22,323 bases of DNA from a virus: positions 1 to 22,323 of the IMG/VR virus record IMGVR_UViG_3300020183_000504; one strand, 5' to 3'. The notes beneath the pieces are model-generated. The model saw nothing but the letters and a program-made list of their open reading frames with translations, did no database searches and had not been told where the DNA came from. Numbering within the stretch: position 1 is the stretch's first letter; each line of letters starts with the position of its first letter. The position numbers were made by a program, and so were the translations under genes. Shown here piece by piece: positions 15,785 to 22,186 of this stretch.

Positions 15785-15835
15785 GCTCTCCTCTTGGGCG
15801 ATATGCCCGTCGCAAACCTAACGACAAGAGGAGAG
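15785..15835 (-). promoter_or_regulatory. Hairpin sequestering the groES ribosome-binding site
   Basis: In the minus-strand RNA, CTCTCCTCTTG (15835-15825) is the exact reverse complement of CAAGAGGAGAG (15796-15786). The second arm ends one base before the groES ATG and contains its whole AGGAG ribosome site. The result is a perfect 11-bp stem that would hide the site. The 28-base loop itself holds a small GGGC-ATATC-GCCC hairpin (15808-15796). It lies in the longest gene-free stretch of the window. This arrangement suggests translational control of the co-chaperonin, for example by temperature, a ligand or ribosome movement from upstream. The pairing is seen directly, and the regulatory role is inference. 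Confidence 0.6.
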
Positions 15836-15857
15836 GGTGCGGAAGGGGGGGATACGC

Positions 15858-15887
15858 AGGAGGGGGAGACGTACCCCGCCCCTTCCT
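15858..15887 (-). promoter_or_regulatory. GC-rich hairpin in the groES leader
   Basis: On the minus-strand transcript, AGGAAGGGG (15887-15879) can pair with CCCCCTCCT (15866-15858). That is eight of nine pairs with one A-C mismatch and a 12-base loop. It lies 24 bases after the stop of the 12-codon ORF and has no T-tract behind it, so it is not a standard terminator. It may be an attenuator-like or RNA-stabilising element. Stability was not calculated. Confidence 0.4.
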
Positions 15888-15911
15888 AGGTGAGCTAGAC
15901 TGGCAGGCTTA

Positions 15912-15950
15912 TCAGCAGCCCCGCCCACCCTTCTTCGGCTTCTTCTTCAT
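15912..15950 (-). CDS. 12-codon polybasic ORF (MKKKPKKGGRGC), possible leader peptide
   Basis: The ATG at 15950 is preceded by AAGGAG at an ideal six-base spacing, one of the best ribosome sites in the window. The site overlaps the TAA of the 418-aa gene, so translation is coupled. The ORF encodes MKKKPKKGGRGC and stops with TGA, followed at once by an in-frame TAA. Five of the first seven residues are lysine. It could be a tiny basic virion peptide or a leader peptide for the structured region ahead of groES. I do not know a family for it. The ribosome site is the main support, and without expression data the coding status is uncertain. Confidence 0.5.
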   Translation of the reverse strand: MKKKPKKGGRGC

Positions 15951-15960
15951 CGTGAACTCC

Positions 15961-17217
15961 TTAGAGAAGGCCCCGGATGGACTCATAGGCCGCCGCTGCA
16001 TCCGAGGGGTTGGTCATCGGTCGGCCCAGAACCTGAGAAGCATACTGCTGTTCGATGGGAAGGACATAGGGATTCTGCACGGGCGCACCGGCATCCGAGA
16101 TCAGGCCGCGCGACAGGAGGTTGGCGTAGTACCGGCGCACCGGGTCCGTGCGGAAGGCGCTGTTGACGCCCTGCGTCCCGTAGGTGGAGATGAGCGCCCG
16201 CTGCTGGAGATCGCTCATGCCGGGGCCGATGAAGGAGGAGATCTCCTGCGGGGCAGCCATCTGGCCGCCGCGAAGATATTGGGGCGTGGGCGTGGGAGCG
16301 GAGACGGGTATAGCACCGAGTGCCATGGCAATGTTGTCGCCGCCGCTTCGGTTGCCGGGAAACCCGGCCTCAAAAAGCGCCTGCTCTCTGGCCGCCTGTT
16401 CCGGGCTACGACCGGGGCGAGCGCCGCCGGGGGCAATCACATCGTAGCCCGCCTCGCGAGCGGCGCGGCTCAAGCCAGACATGGCTTGGCCAAGTACCAT
16501 CCCGACTACCCCAAGGCCCGGAATTGAATCGGGATCTTCAAGGACCTGACCAATGTATCCCCGAACATTCTGCATGGTTGTCGGCTGCTCTGGTCCGAAC
16601 GGCGTTTCGGTGTCAACGCCCGTGGCATTTGTTCCTAGGCCACTAGTCCCGACATTCGTGCCTTCTCCAGCCATCGCGCTCTCAACAGAGAAATCGCCTC
16701 CGGGTTCTGCCCCGGCGTAATACTCCCGCAGGCCCGTGCGCGGGTTCACGGTCCCGGCACCGCCAAGACCCTTCAGGATGGCTCGGTCGCGAGGGGTCGT
16801 CGGGACAACCTCCGTATCTCCGTAGCGGCCCTTGTTGGCGACCTCGGAGATGAGGTCGTGGAGGATGCGGTACGCCTCGTCATAGGCCGACTTGTGGCGC
16901 TCAATGACCTTTGGGGCAGACCCAGCACTACGGGCCATCGACTCTGCGTCCATGGCGCGCAAGGAACTGGCCTCTGCCTCGTCAATGCGGCGCAGATCCT
17001 CGGGGGAGATGTAGTCCGGGTCCATGCTGGCATCGTAATACTCCCGCAGGCCCGTGCGCGGGTTCCTGCTTCCAGCCCCGCCCATGGCCTTGAGGATGGC
17101 CTTCTCGCGAGGGTTCACATGGGCCAGTTCGGTATCGCCACGGCGACCGGCGCTGCGGAGCATCTCCATGGCAGCGTCGATCTGGCTGGTCTTCATGCGC
17201 TTCTGGCGTCGTATCAT
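15961..17217 (-). CDS. Virion-associated protein with duplicated GDTE...NPRTGLREYY module
   Basis: This is a 418-aa protein. ATG 17217 is preferred because CGGAG lies six bases upstream. An in-frame TTG at 17238 has no clear ribosome site and overlaps the preceding stop. Residues 27-63 and 133-168 are two copies of one module, GDTELAHVNPREKAILKAMG and GDTEVVPTTPRDRAILKGLG, each followed by GGAG then NPRTGLREYY. I know similar 'GDT-x-x-AH-INP-x-E-x-x-LK...NPxTGLxEF' modules from many phage and prophage virion or tail-associated proteins, where their role is not settled. Between the copies is a charged helix. After residue 175 the protein is Gly/Pro/Ala-rich and probably loosely folded, with a hydrophobic GLGVVGMVLGQAM stretch near 240. 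It may be an internal or minor capsid protein. Its stop overlaps the ribosome site of the 12-codon ORF. Confidence 0.7.
   Translation of the reverse strand: MIRRQKRMKTSQIDAAMEMLRSAGRRGDTELAHVNPREKAILKAMGGAGSRNPRTGLREYYDASMDPDYISPEDLRRIDEAEASSLRAMDAESMARSAGSAPKVIERHKSAYDEAYRILHDLISEVANKGRYGDTEVVPTTPRDRAILKGLGGAGTVNPRTGLREYYAGAEPGGDFSVESAMAGEGTNVGTSGLGTNATGVDTETPFGPEQPTTMQNVRGYIGQVLEDPDSIPGLGVVGMVLGQAMSGLSRAAREAGYDVIAPGGARPGRSPEQAAREQALFEAGFPGNRSGGDNIAMALGAIPVSAPTPTPQYLRGGQMAAPQEISSFIGPGMSDLQQRALISTYGTQGVNSAFRTDPVRRYYANLLSRGLISDAGAPVQNPYVLPIEQQYASQVLGRPMTNPSDAAAAYESIRGLL
16716..16747. repeat. 32-bp perfect direct repeat, copy 1
   Basis: These 32 bases are identical to positions 17034-17065. 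They encode the NPRTGLREYY end of the second module copy in the 418-aa protein. The separation of 318 bp is exactly 106 codons, so the duplication is in frame. Confidence 0.9.
17034..17065. repeat. 32-bp perfect direct repeat, copy 2
   Basis: This is identical over 32 bases to 16716-16747 and encodes the same NPRTGLREYY segment in the first module copy. The flanks diverge more at DNA level than this core, so the core has been kept identical, or recently copied, between the two modules. Confidence 0.9.
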
Positions 17218-17234
17218 GCGGGTCTCCGTTTGCC

Positions 17235-17441
17235 TCAACCTATCCCATCGGGGGAATTGAGCAACCTACCCATCAGGGCAAGAGCCTCGTCAAAGCCCTG
17301 TGCGCGGCCAAGCGTCAGGAGATCGGTGGCGACCCGGTAGCGGTGGTTGACGTTCTGCCGCCGCACCTCCTGTAGGAGGTACTGGGTTACCGGGTGCCGC
17401 CGCCAGCTCTCGATCTCGTCTGGGTCGATGTTGTGGATCAT
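17235..17441 (-). CDS. Small phage protein of unknown function (68 aa)
   Basis: This is a 68-aa ORF starting MIHNIDPDEIESW whose ATG overlaps the previous stop as ATGA, a common coupled junction. The composition is that of a folded helical protein: EIESWRRHPVTQYLLQEV, then RVATDLLTLGRAQGFDEALA, with a mild negative-positive balance and no cysteine. The phrase 'I-x-x-WRRHPVTQYLL' resembles small phage proteins that sit after the portal gene, but I do not recognise a named family. It has no signal peptide or membrane segment. It could be an assembly accessory protein. Real coding status is supported by the tight coupling on both sides. Confidence 0.6.
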   Translation of the reverse strand: MIHNIDPDEIESWRRHPVTQYLLQEVRRQNVNHRYRVATDLLTLGRAQGFDEALALMGRLLNSPDGIG

Positions 17442-17665
17442 CGTTTGCGTCCAGATGGCGTGACGGGCCAGTTCTTTCGAGCTGGACCAGTCTTCTTGGA
17501 AGCCATCGAGGCCTTCTGAGTGGGGGTCATCTTTGCGGCAGCGGCTGCTGGGCGGCAGGCAGGATATCCACGCCTAGACTTCTCTGCACCACTACGACCA
17601 CACGGCTTGCCGGTCTTAACATCAACCCATCGCTCGCCAAACCACTTGCCGAGACCGCCCTTCAC
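17438..17665 (-). CDS. DUF5872-like protein, C-terminal half (KWFGERWVDVKTGKPCGR motif)
   Basis: The frame contains GGLGKWFGERWVDVKTGK then PCGRSGAEKSRRGYPACRP and a basic tail ending in SGRKR. This matches the second half of DUF5872 proteins as I know them. Independent initiation would have to use GTG 17665, whose last two bases begin the upstream TGA (GTGA), giving 75 aa with only a weak purine-rich site before it. The open frame extends further upstream to 17734, but that part is out-of-frame overlap with the previous gene and looks non-coding. Alternatively the segment is made by -1 frameshifting from the upstream gene at the AAAAAG run. Four cysteine-free residues separate the two CGR/ACR-like turns, and no metal-binding array is obvious. 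Function unknown. Confidence 0.7.
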   Translation of the reverse strand: MKGGLGKWFGERWVDVKTGKPCGRSGAEKSRRGYPACRPAAAAAKMTPTQKASMASKKTGPARKNWPVTPSGRKR

Positions 17666-17671
17666 TTTTTC
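17662..17671 (-). other. Candidate -1 frameshift or split point in DUF5872 genes
   Basis: On the minus strand the upstream frame ends GTC AAG AAA AAG TGA. The downstream motif-bearing frame is -1 relative to it and reads GAA AAA GTG AAG through the stop. The GAAAAAG heptamer is near but not equal to the classic AAAAAAG slippery site. A -1 slip, or a one-base homopolymer error, would fuse the two halves. Confidence 0.4.
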
Positions 17672-17832
17672 TTGACGCGATTGTCCGCGCCTCCCCAAGT
17701 CCCGCCCTTGCGCTTGTATTCCTTGGCTGCCCACGCATTGGCATATGCGCTTGGGTACACGTCGAACTTCTGCTTGGCAGCGGCCTTTGCGGCAGACCAG
17801 AGTTTGGGGTTCTTCGGAATGGACTTTGCCAT
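17662..17832 (-). CDS. DUF5872-like protein, N-terminal half (YPSAYANAW motif)
   Basis: This is a 56-aa basic protein if started at MAKSIPKNPKLW (ATG 17832, GGAAG seven bases upstream, one base after the preceding stop). An earlier in-frame start at 17850 would overlap the preceding gene and lacks support. The core FDVYPSAYANAWAAKEYKRK and the following GGTW are the motif I associate with the first half of DUF5872 proteins. Those usually continue in the same protein to a KWxxxKWVDxxTGKPCGR motif. Here the frame stops after VKKK, and the second motif is found in the next gene in the -1 frame. The function of the family is not known to me. It may be an intact small gene, the upstream product of a frameshifted pair, or a broken gene. 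Confidence 0.75.
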   Translation of the reverse strand: MAKSIPKNPKLWSAAKAAAKQKFDVYPSAYANAWAAKEYKRKGGTWGGADNRVKKK

Positions 17833-17833
17833 G

Positions 17834-18082
17834 TCAGCACTTCCATGCACGGAGGGACTTGTTGATACGGGAGTTGGGATCGTTGGCGGTCTTGGCCGAG
17901 GTGAGCTTCTTCTTCATGCCGCTCATCCTCGCACAGAATGACCGCTTGCGCGCCCCACCTTCGGGCTGCGGGGGCTTGAGGGTGCCGCCGGTCGCAGCCT
18001 TGTAGCTGGCCCGGCCCTTGGCATTCAAGCCACCCCTTTCGTTCTGTCCTTCCTTGCGTTGCCACGCTGGCGTCTTGGGCAT
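17834..18082 (-). CDS. DUF6321 family small basic protein
   Basis: This is an 82-aa protein starting MPKTPAWQRKEGQN. It contains GGLNAKGRASYKAATGG near residues 17-33 and ends with SRINKSLRAWKC. I recognise this pattern (NAKGRASY, SFCARMSGMKKKLT, NDPNSRINKSLRAW) as the DUF6321 family, common in environmental phages and without a known function. It is strongly basic with two cysteines (in SFCARM and at the C-terminus). A GAGGAG-type ribosome site lies before the ATG, 12 bases after the portal stop. The stop is one base before the next ATG. Its place between portal and capsid genes suggests a virion or packaging accessory role, but that is inference. Confidence 0.8.
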   Translation of the reverse strand: MPKTPAWQRKEGQNERGGLNAKGRASYKAATGGTLKPPQPEGGARKRSFCARMSGMKKKLTSAKTANDPNSRINKSLRAWKC

Positions 18083-18094
18083 CTTCCCGTCTCC

Positions 18095-20221
18095 TCAAAG
18101 CGAAGTTGTCTGGGATCCCGGCTGCATCCGGGCGATGGTGATCTTGGCTTCAGCCTCGATCTGCGCCTTCTGCGTCGCGATGGCCTGCTGCACGGAAAGT
18201 TCCTGCTGCATTCGCAGGCTATCGAACTCCTGCTTCATCTGGGCAATCTGCATCTCGTTCTGGATGCGGAGTTCCTGCATGGCGCGCTCGTTGTCGATAC
18301 GCATCTGCTGAAGCTGCTGGTCGGCAATCATCGCCGCCTGCTTCATCTGCTGGTCGATCTGCATCTTCTCAGCCTGCAACTGGATGTCCTGTTGGGCCGA
18401 CTGAGCCTCTAGCTGGAGCTTCTGCTGCTCGACCTCTACCTTGGCCTGCTCCGCCATGACCTTCGGATCCGGCGGAGGTGGCGGAAGTTGGTCAGCAGAT
18501 CGCGGAAGAATGCTGTCAATGCCATCGATTTCCATCTCCTCTAGCAGCCTCCTCGACACCGCAAGGAGGACCTCTGGGTTGTTGCCGACGATGGGGTTCT
18601 TGGTCGCGAAGTCGAACAGGAACTGCGCCTTCTGGAGACGGCTCTGCTGGTTCATCATGCGGGGATCGGCCACGGGCATGATGAGCATGTCGTCAGCAAA
18701 GTCCTGCTCTGTCACAACCATCTCCTGCGGACCTTCAGGAGTGACCGAAATGAAGCCCTCGATTCCACGGAAGTAGATCCCGTGCAGGCGATAGATCTTG
18801 TTCAGTTCCTTGCTCCACGAGTGCAGCAGGAACTCCTGTACGCTCGTGAACATCACCAGCGACTGCTCGACCATCGTCTGCATGGTCGTGGGCTGGAAGA
18901 CCTTGTTGATGTCGCCAGCGGCAGCGTCCGTGGTCGCGCCGATGCGCTGGGCGCGGGTCTCTAGCTGCGCGATGGCCTGCATGAGCGTAGGCGGCGGCGC
19001 GGGGAAGGAGAGGGTCTTGATGCCCTTCTGGATGTCGTCCGTACTCGCGGAGACCGTCTTCAGGCTGCCAAGTTCGATCTTGACCGGCCCCTTGCTGATG
19101 TTCAGGGCCTCCGAGATGAACCCGCTCATGTTGCCATGGATCGACAGGGTGGTGGCGTCGATGAACTGGCGCAGCAGCTTGTTGATGGCGATGTTGGTCT
19201 TGCCCAGCAGGAAGCCCAGTCCGTAGCCGTAGAAGCCATCCGGGTTCGCGAGGAAGCGGTAGTGGGTGTATTCCTCGATGGGCATCCGACCGTTCAGGGG
19301 GCGGCCAAACTCGTCCACCTCGTACCGGACCTCGATGCGGAGCAGCTTCTCCGAGGTCACATCCACCCAGACCTTGTAGGGCTCGGCAATGCCGTCGCCG
19401 TCGATGTCCAGATCGCGATGCTGCTCGATGATCTGGGCCATGTCCTCGCTTTCCATAGAGGACGGCTTGATCCCGTTGTCCTGATCGTTCTGCTGCTGGA
19501 TCAGCGAGGTGACGTTGCCGATCATCATCGGCTCGGGCGGCAAGAGGAAGTAGCCCTCAGACGCCCGGATGCGGCCCTCGTTCAACTGGATGTAGATCAG
19601 TTCGGTCTTCCGATGCACATCCTCGATGTTGATTGGGCCGATGTGGTAGGGGACGAACAGGTCCTCCGCGCGCACGGGACGGGTAACGATCCGGTTCATC
19701 ACGGGGTCGAAGTACGTCTTGGAGAAGTCGCTGCCGTGGACAGCCACGCGCAGGAGCATCGCGGACTTGTCCTCCTTGTAGGTCTGATCCTTGAAGAACA
19801 GGGACCATTGGAGGAACTGGGTGACCCGCTTGGCGCGCTCGGACGACCCCGGGATCGAGGGGTTGGTCGAGATCGCAGAGACCGGCAGGCGGGAGGAGAA
19901 GAACGCCTTGTAGGCACGGCTTTGGAACGAATTGCAGGCTTCCGTCAACAGGCCAAGCGACTCGTCCGACGAGCCGGGCCACGGGCGGTTCATGGGGGCG
20001 TCCTGCTGGTTGTAGACAGCCACCCAGTCCGCATGCATGGCATCCCACTCGGAGCGGCTTTCCTTGTCGGAACGGAAGTCCTCAAGGCACACCTGTGCGA
20101 TGGACTCCCGCTCTTTCTCATCGAGCGAGTCCGCAATGTTGACGAGAAGCGCATTCAGGGCCTGACGCTTTTTGCGCTTGACCTTGTCGTTGTCGCCTCT
20201 CCACTTGCGGTCATCGTGCAT
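18095..20221 (-). CDS. Portal protein (head-tail connector)
   Basis: This is a 708-aa protein. ATG 20221 is chosen over the in-frame TTG just upstream because GAGGAG lies eight bases before it and the ATG overlaps the previous stop (TGATG). Portals form the dodecameric ring at one capsid vertex through which DNA is packaged and ejected. The sequence shows portal-like features: an early NRPWPGSSDES segment, a central mixed region with DLFVPYHIG and GYGLGFLLGKTNIAINKLLRQFIDA split around 330-350, and a C-terminal quarter from about 575 dominated by Gln, Glu, Met and Lys (VEQQKLQLEAQSAQQDIQLQ and onward). That quarter should form a long helix or coiled coil like the barrel of P22-type portals. 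The length is close to the 725 aa of P22 portal. The order, portal first in the head cluster, supports the call. Confidence 0.85.
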   Translation of the reverse strand: MHDDRKWRGDNDKVKRKKRQALNALLVNIADSLDEKERESIAQVCLEDFRSDKESRSEWDAMHADWVAVYNQQDAPMNRPWPGSSDESLGLLTEACNSFQSRAYKAFFSSRLPVSAISTNPSIPGSSERAKRVTQFLQWSLFFKDQTYKEDKSAMLLRVAVHGSDFSKTYFDPVMNRIVTRPVRAEDLFVPYHIGPINIEDVHRKTELIYIQLNEGRIRASEGYFLLPPEPMMIGNVTSLIQQQNDQDNGIKPSSMESEDMAQIIEQHRDLDIDGDGIAEPYKVWVDVTSEKLLRIEVRYEVDEFGRPLNGRMPIEEYTHYRFLANPDGFYGYGLGFLLGKTNIAINKLLRQFIDATTLSIHGNMSGFISEALNISKGPVKIELGSLKTVSASTDDIQKGIKTLSFPAPPPTLMQAIAQLETRAQRIGATTDAAAGDINKVFQPTTMQTMVEQSLVMFTSVQEFLLHSWSKELNKIYRLHGIYFRGIEGFISVTPEGPQEMVVTEQDFADDMLIMPVADPRMMNQQSRLQKAQFLFDFATKNPIVGNNPEVLLAVSRRLLEEMEIDGIDSILPRSADQLPPPPPDPKVMAEQAKVEVEQQKLQLEAQSAQQDIQLQAEKMQIDQQMKQAAMIADQQLQQMRIDNERAMQELRIQNEMQIAQMKQEFDSLRMQQELSVQQAIATQKAQIEAEAKITIARMQPGSQTTSL

Positions 20222-22185
20222 CAATAGGTCTCCTCAAGGGGGGGCATAATGCCACGAGTGTTCTTCCACAACCACGACACCATCCCCGGTCCATGTGCAT
20301 CCCATTGGATCCACGGACTCTCTTGGAGGAACCGGGTGAAGTCCTGCGCCTGACAGAGGATGTCACGGTCAGTCCAGAACTGCTTCGTCTGGCCCCCAAC
20401 TGCCACCTCCATGAGGACGTACTTGGGAGTCCCGTCCTGATGCCGCGCGGACTTGTCCAGCTTGCTCTCGTCCAGATGACACGAGTCAAAGCCGTACAGC
20501 CCAATCGACTGGAAGCCAAGGAACTGCCACGCGAGGATCATTGCCCTTCCAGCAGAAGAGGAACCGCCACCCATAAGGAACTTCTGGTGTTCCTTGGGGA
20601 GGACATCCTTCTCGTCAGCGCCTACCGCCGCGTGCCAGCCATGGACCTTCCCGCCAGTCTCGATCAGGCGCTTCACGACGCCGGGATCGACCATGGAGGC
20701 GCAGAAGTACCGGACGCCCGGGTGGGCGGCGGGGATCAGATTGGCGCGGGCGTGGCCGTGGGTGCTGAAGCCCTCGTGGGGGCGCGGGTCGAGGAGGACG
20801 CAACCCCACGGGGTCAGCCCGGCGTCGATCAGCTTCTGGTGGCTGTGCTTCACGCAGAAGAGGACGGCCCCGTTCTCCACCTCGTCACGGATGGCGTCCA
20901 TCGTCTCTTCCATGTCGAGCGACGGACCAGCGGAGACGATGATTGCCCGGCGCATGTGGTGGCGGGTGTAGCTGACCCAGTTCTGGATCTGGTCGAGGTT
21001 CGCCTTGATGTTGGCATGGATCGTCTCGTTGGGGACGCAGTTCTGCGTCTGTACGAGCATGTTGGTCCGGTACGCATTATTGGTGATTGCCTTGATCTGC
21101 TCCTTCTTCACCGCCGACATCTGGCGCTGGTGAAACACGGGGAGGTCATCGGGGATCAGCGGGAAGTCGCGGGTGACCGCCACATGGACGAACCCCAGCC
21201 CGTCCTTGGCCCGCTCGACCGACTCAAAGACAATCGTGTCCGTCCGCACGGCATTGATGCCAAAGCGGCTGGTGTCGATGTGCTTGCCCTCCTCGTCGGA
21301 CGAGTAAAAACCAATTAAAATCAATGGCTTATCCTCAAGCGCCAGCAGGGCGCGGCGGATGTCCTCGACTGGGACCATGTCGCAATCGACCACCGGCACA
21401 GCATCCTCTGGCACCTCGCCATCGAAGTTTCGTGGGTCGATCCGCACCGACTTCGCCCCGCAGAGCAGGCGCTCCACGATCTCGGCATTGGTCCTCCCGG
21501 CCTTGCGGTTGCCCTTCTTGTGTACGAACACGTTGTCCAGCGAAGATGCTTCAAAGGCGTCTAGGCCATATGGTCCAGCCCCAGCCGGGCAAAGATCATG
21601 CCACTCGCTTTTCTCGGCCTCCATGTGCGCGAGGACGCAGACCATGAAGACGTAGCTGTCGTGGAGTTCCGAGAGCTTCAGGACATCGTCCTTTTCGTAC
21701 ATCCCCACAAACTTCTTGAGGAGGTCCCCGCCCTTGCGACGGAGGTTGAAGGCCATGAATCCACACTCGGGATGCGTGGCGGTCTGAGCGCGCGAGAGCA
21801 GCACTCCGTCCTTGTCATCTGGGAGGATGCGCTTGAGGAAATCCATGGTCAGAGGGGCGCGGGTCTCGACATCGCCATCGAGCCACACCAGCCAATCATG
21901 GCCGTCCTCCTCGGCATCCTTGAGGGCGATCTTCAGCGCAAAGACCTTGTGGGCAAAGCGCAGCAGGTCCTGCCGGTAGTCGTAGCCGGGCTGGGTCGGG
22001 TCCAACTTCTGAGCCGCGTGGCGCACCATGAAGTTTCGGAAGCCGAGATCGATCTCCAGCCGCGCGTCGTTCACCACGTTGATGTCGATCTCGCCGTCCC
22101 AATGCTCTTCAGCCGTCTCCAGCCAACGACGCCCGTAGAGGTCGAAGCCAGCCTCGGACCACGACGAGCAGATCATCACCTTCAT
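20221..22185 (-). CDS. Glycosyltransferase-like / DUF115 (MptE-like) two-domain protein
   Basis: This is a 654-aa protein if started at ATG 22185. The frame is open 19 codons further upstream, but those residues overlap the methyltransferase end and the protein then begins with a typical strand, MKVMICSSW. Residues 1-230 look like a GT-A glycosyltransferase, with an acidic LDGD motif at about 102-105 preceded by LVW, and HPECGFMAFNL about 35 residues later. Residues 410-610 carry DUF115/MptE-like signatures: AGPSLD near 419, GGGSSSAG near 539 and GLYGFDS near 562. A middle region of about 160 aa (VVDCDMVPVED, LILIGFYSS) is unassigned. The likely role is sugar transfer, perhaps decorating virion or host-surface glycans with the neighbouring methyltransferase. 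Substrate and site of action are unknown. Its TGA overlaps the portal ATG. Domain calls are from motif recognition only. Confidence 0.72.
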   Translation of the reverse strand: MKVMICSSWSEAGFDLYGRRWLETAEEHWDGEIDINVVNDARLEIDLGFRNFMVRHAAQKLDPTQPGYDYRQDLLRFAHKVFALKIALKDAEEDGHDWLVWLDGDVETRAPLTMDFLKRILPDDKDGVLLSRAQTATHPECGFMAFNLRRKGGDLLKKFVGMYEKDDVLKLSELHDSYVFMVCVLAHMEAEKSEWHDLCPAGAGPYGLDAFEASSLDNVFVHKKGNRKAGRTNAEIVERLLCGAKSVRIDPRNFDGEVPEDAVPVVDCDMVPVEDIRRALLALEDKPLILIGFYSSDEEGKHIDTSRFGINAVRTDTIVFESVERAKDGLGFVHVAVTRDFPLIPDDLPVFHQRQMSAVKKEQIKAITNNAYRTNMLVQTQNCVPNETIHANIKANLDQIQNWVSYTRHHMRRAIIVSAGPSLDMEETMDAIRDEVENGAVLFCVKHSHQKLIDAGLTPWGCVLLDPRPHEGFSTHGHARANLIPAAHPGVRYFCASMVDPGVVKRLIETGGKVHGWHAAVGADEKDVLPKEHQKFLMGGGSSSAGRAMILAWQFLGFQSIGLYGFDSCHLDESKLDKSARHQDGTPKYVLMEVAVGGQTKQFWTDRDILCQAQDFTRFLQESPWIQWDAHGPGMVSWLWKNTRGIMPPLEETY

Positions 22186-22186
22186 G

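Noticed and set aside
15841-15866. G-run cluster on the plus strand as a possible G-quadruplex
   Set aside because: It has only two long G-runs on the non-transcribed-RNA strand, and the same bases are better explained by the hairpin arm on the minus-strand RNA.
19136-20227. 363-codon plus-strand open frame across the portal
   Set aside because: It is antisense to the well-supported portal gene, with no start signal and no motif.
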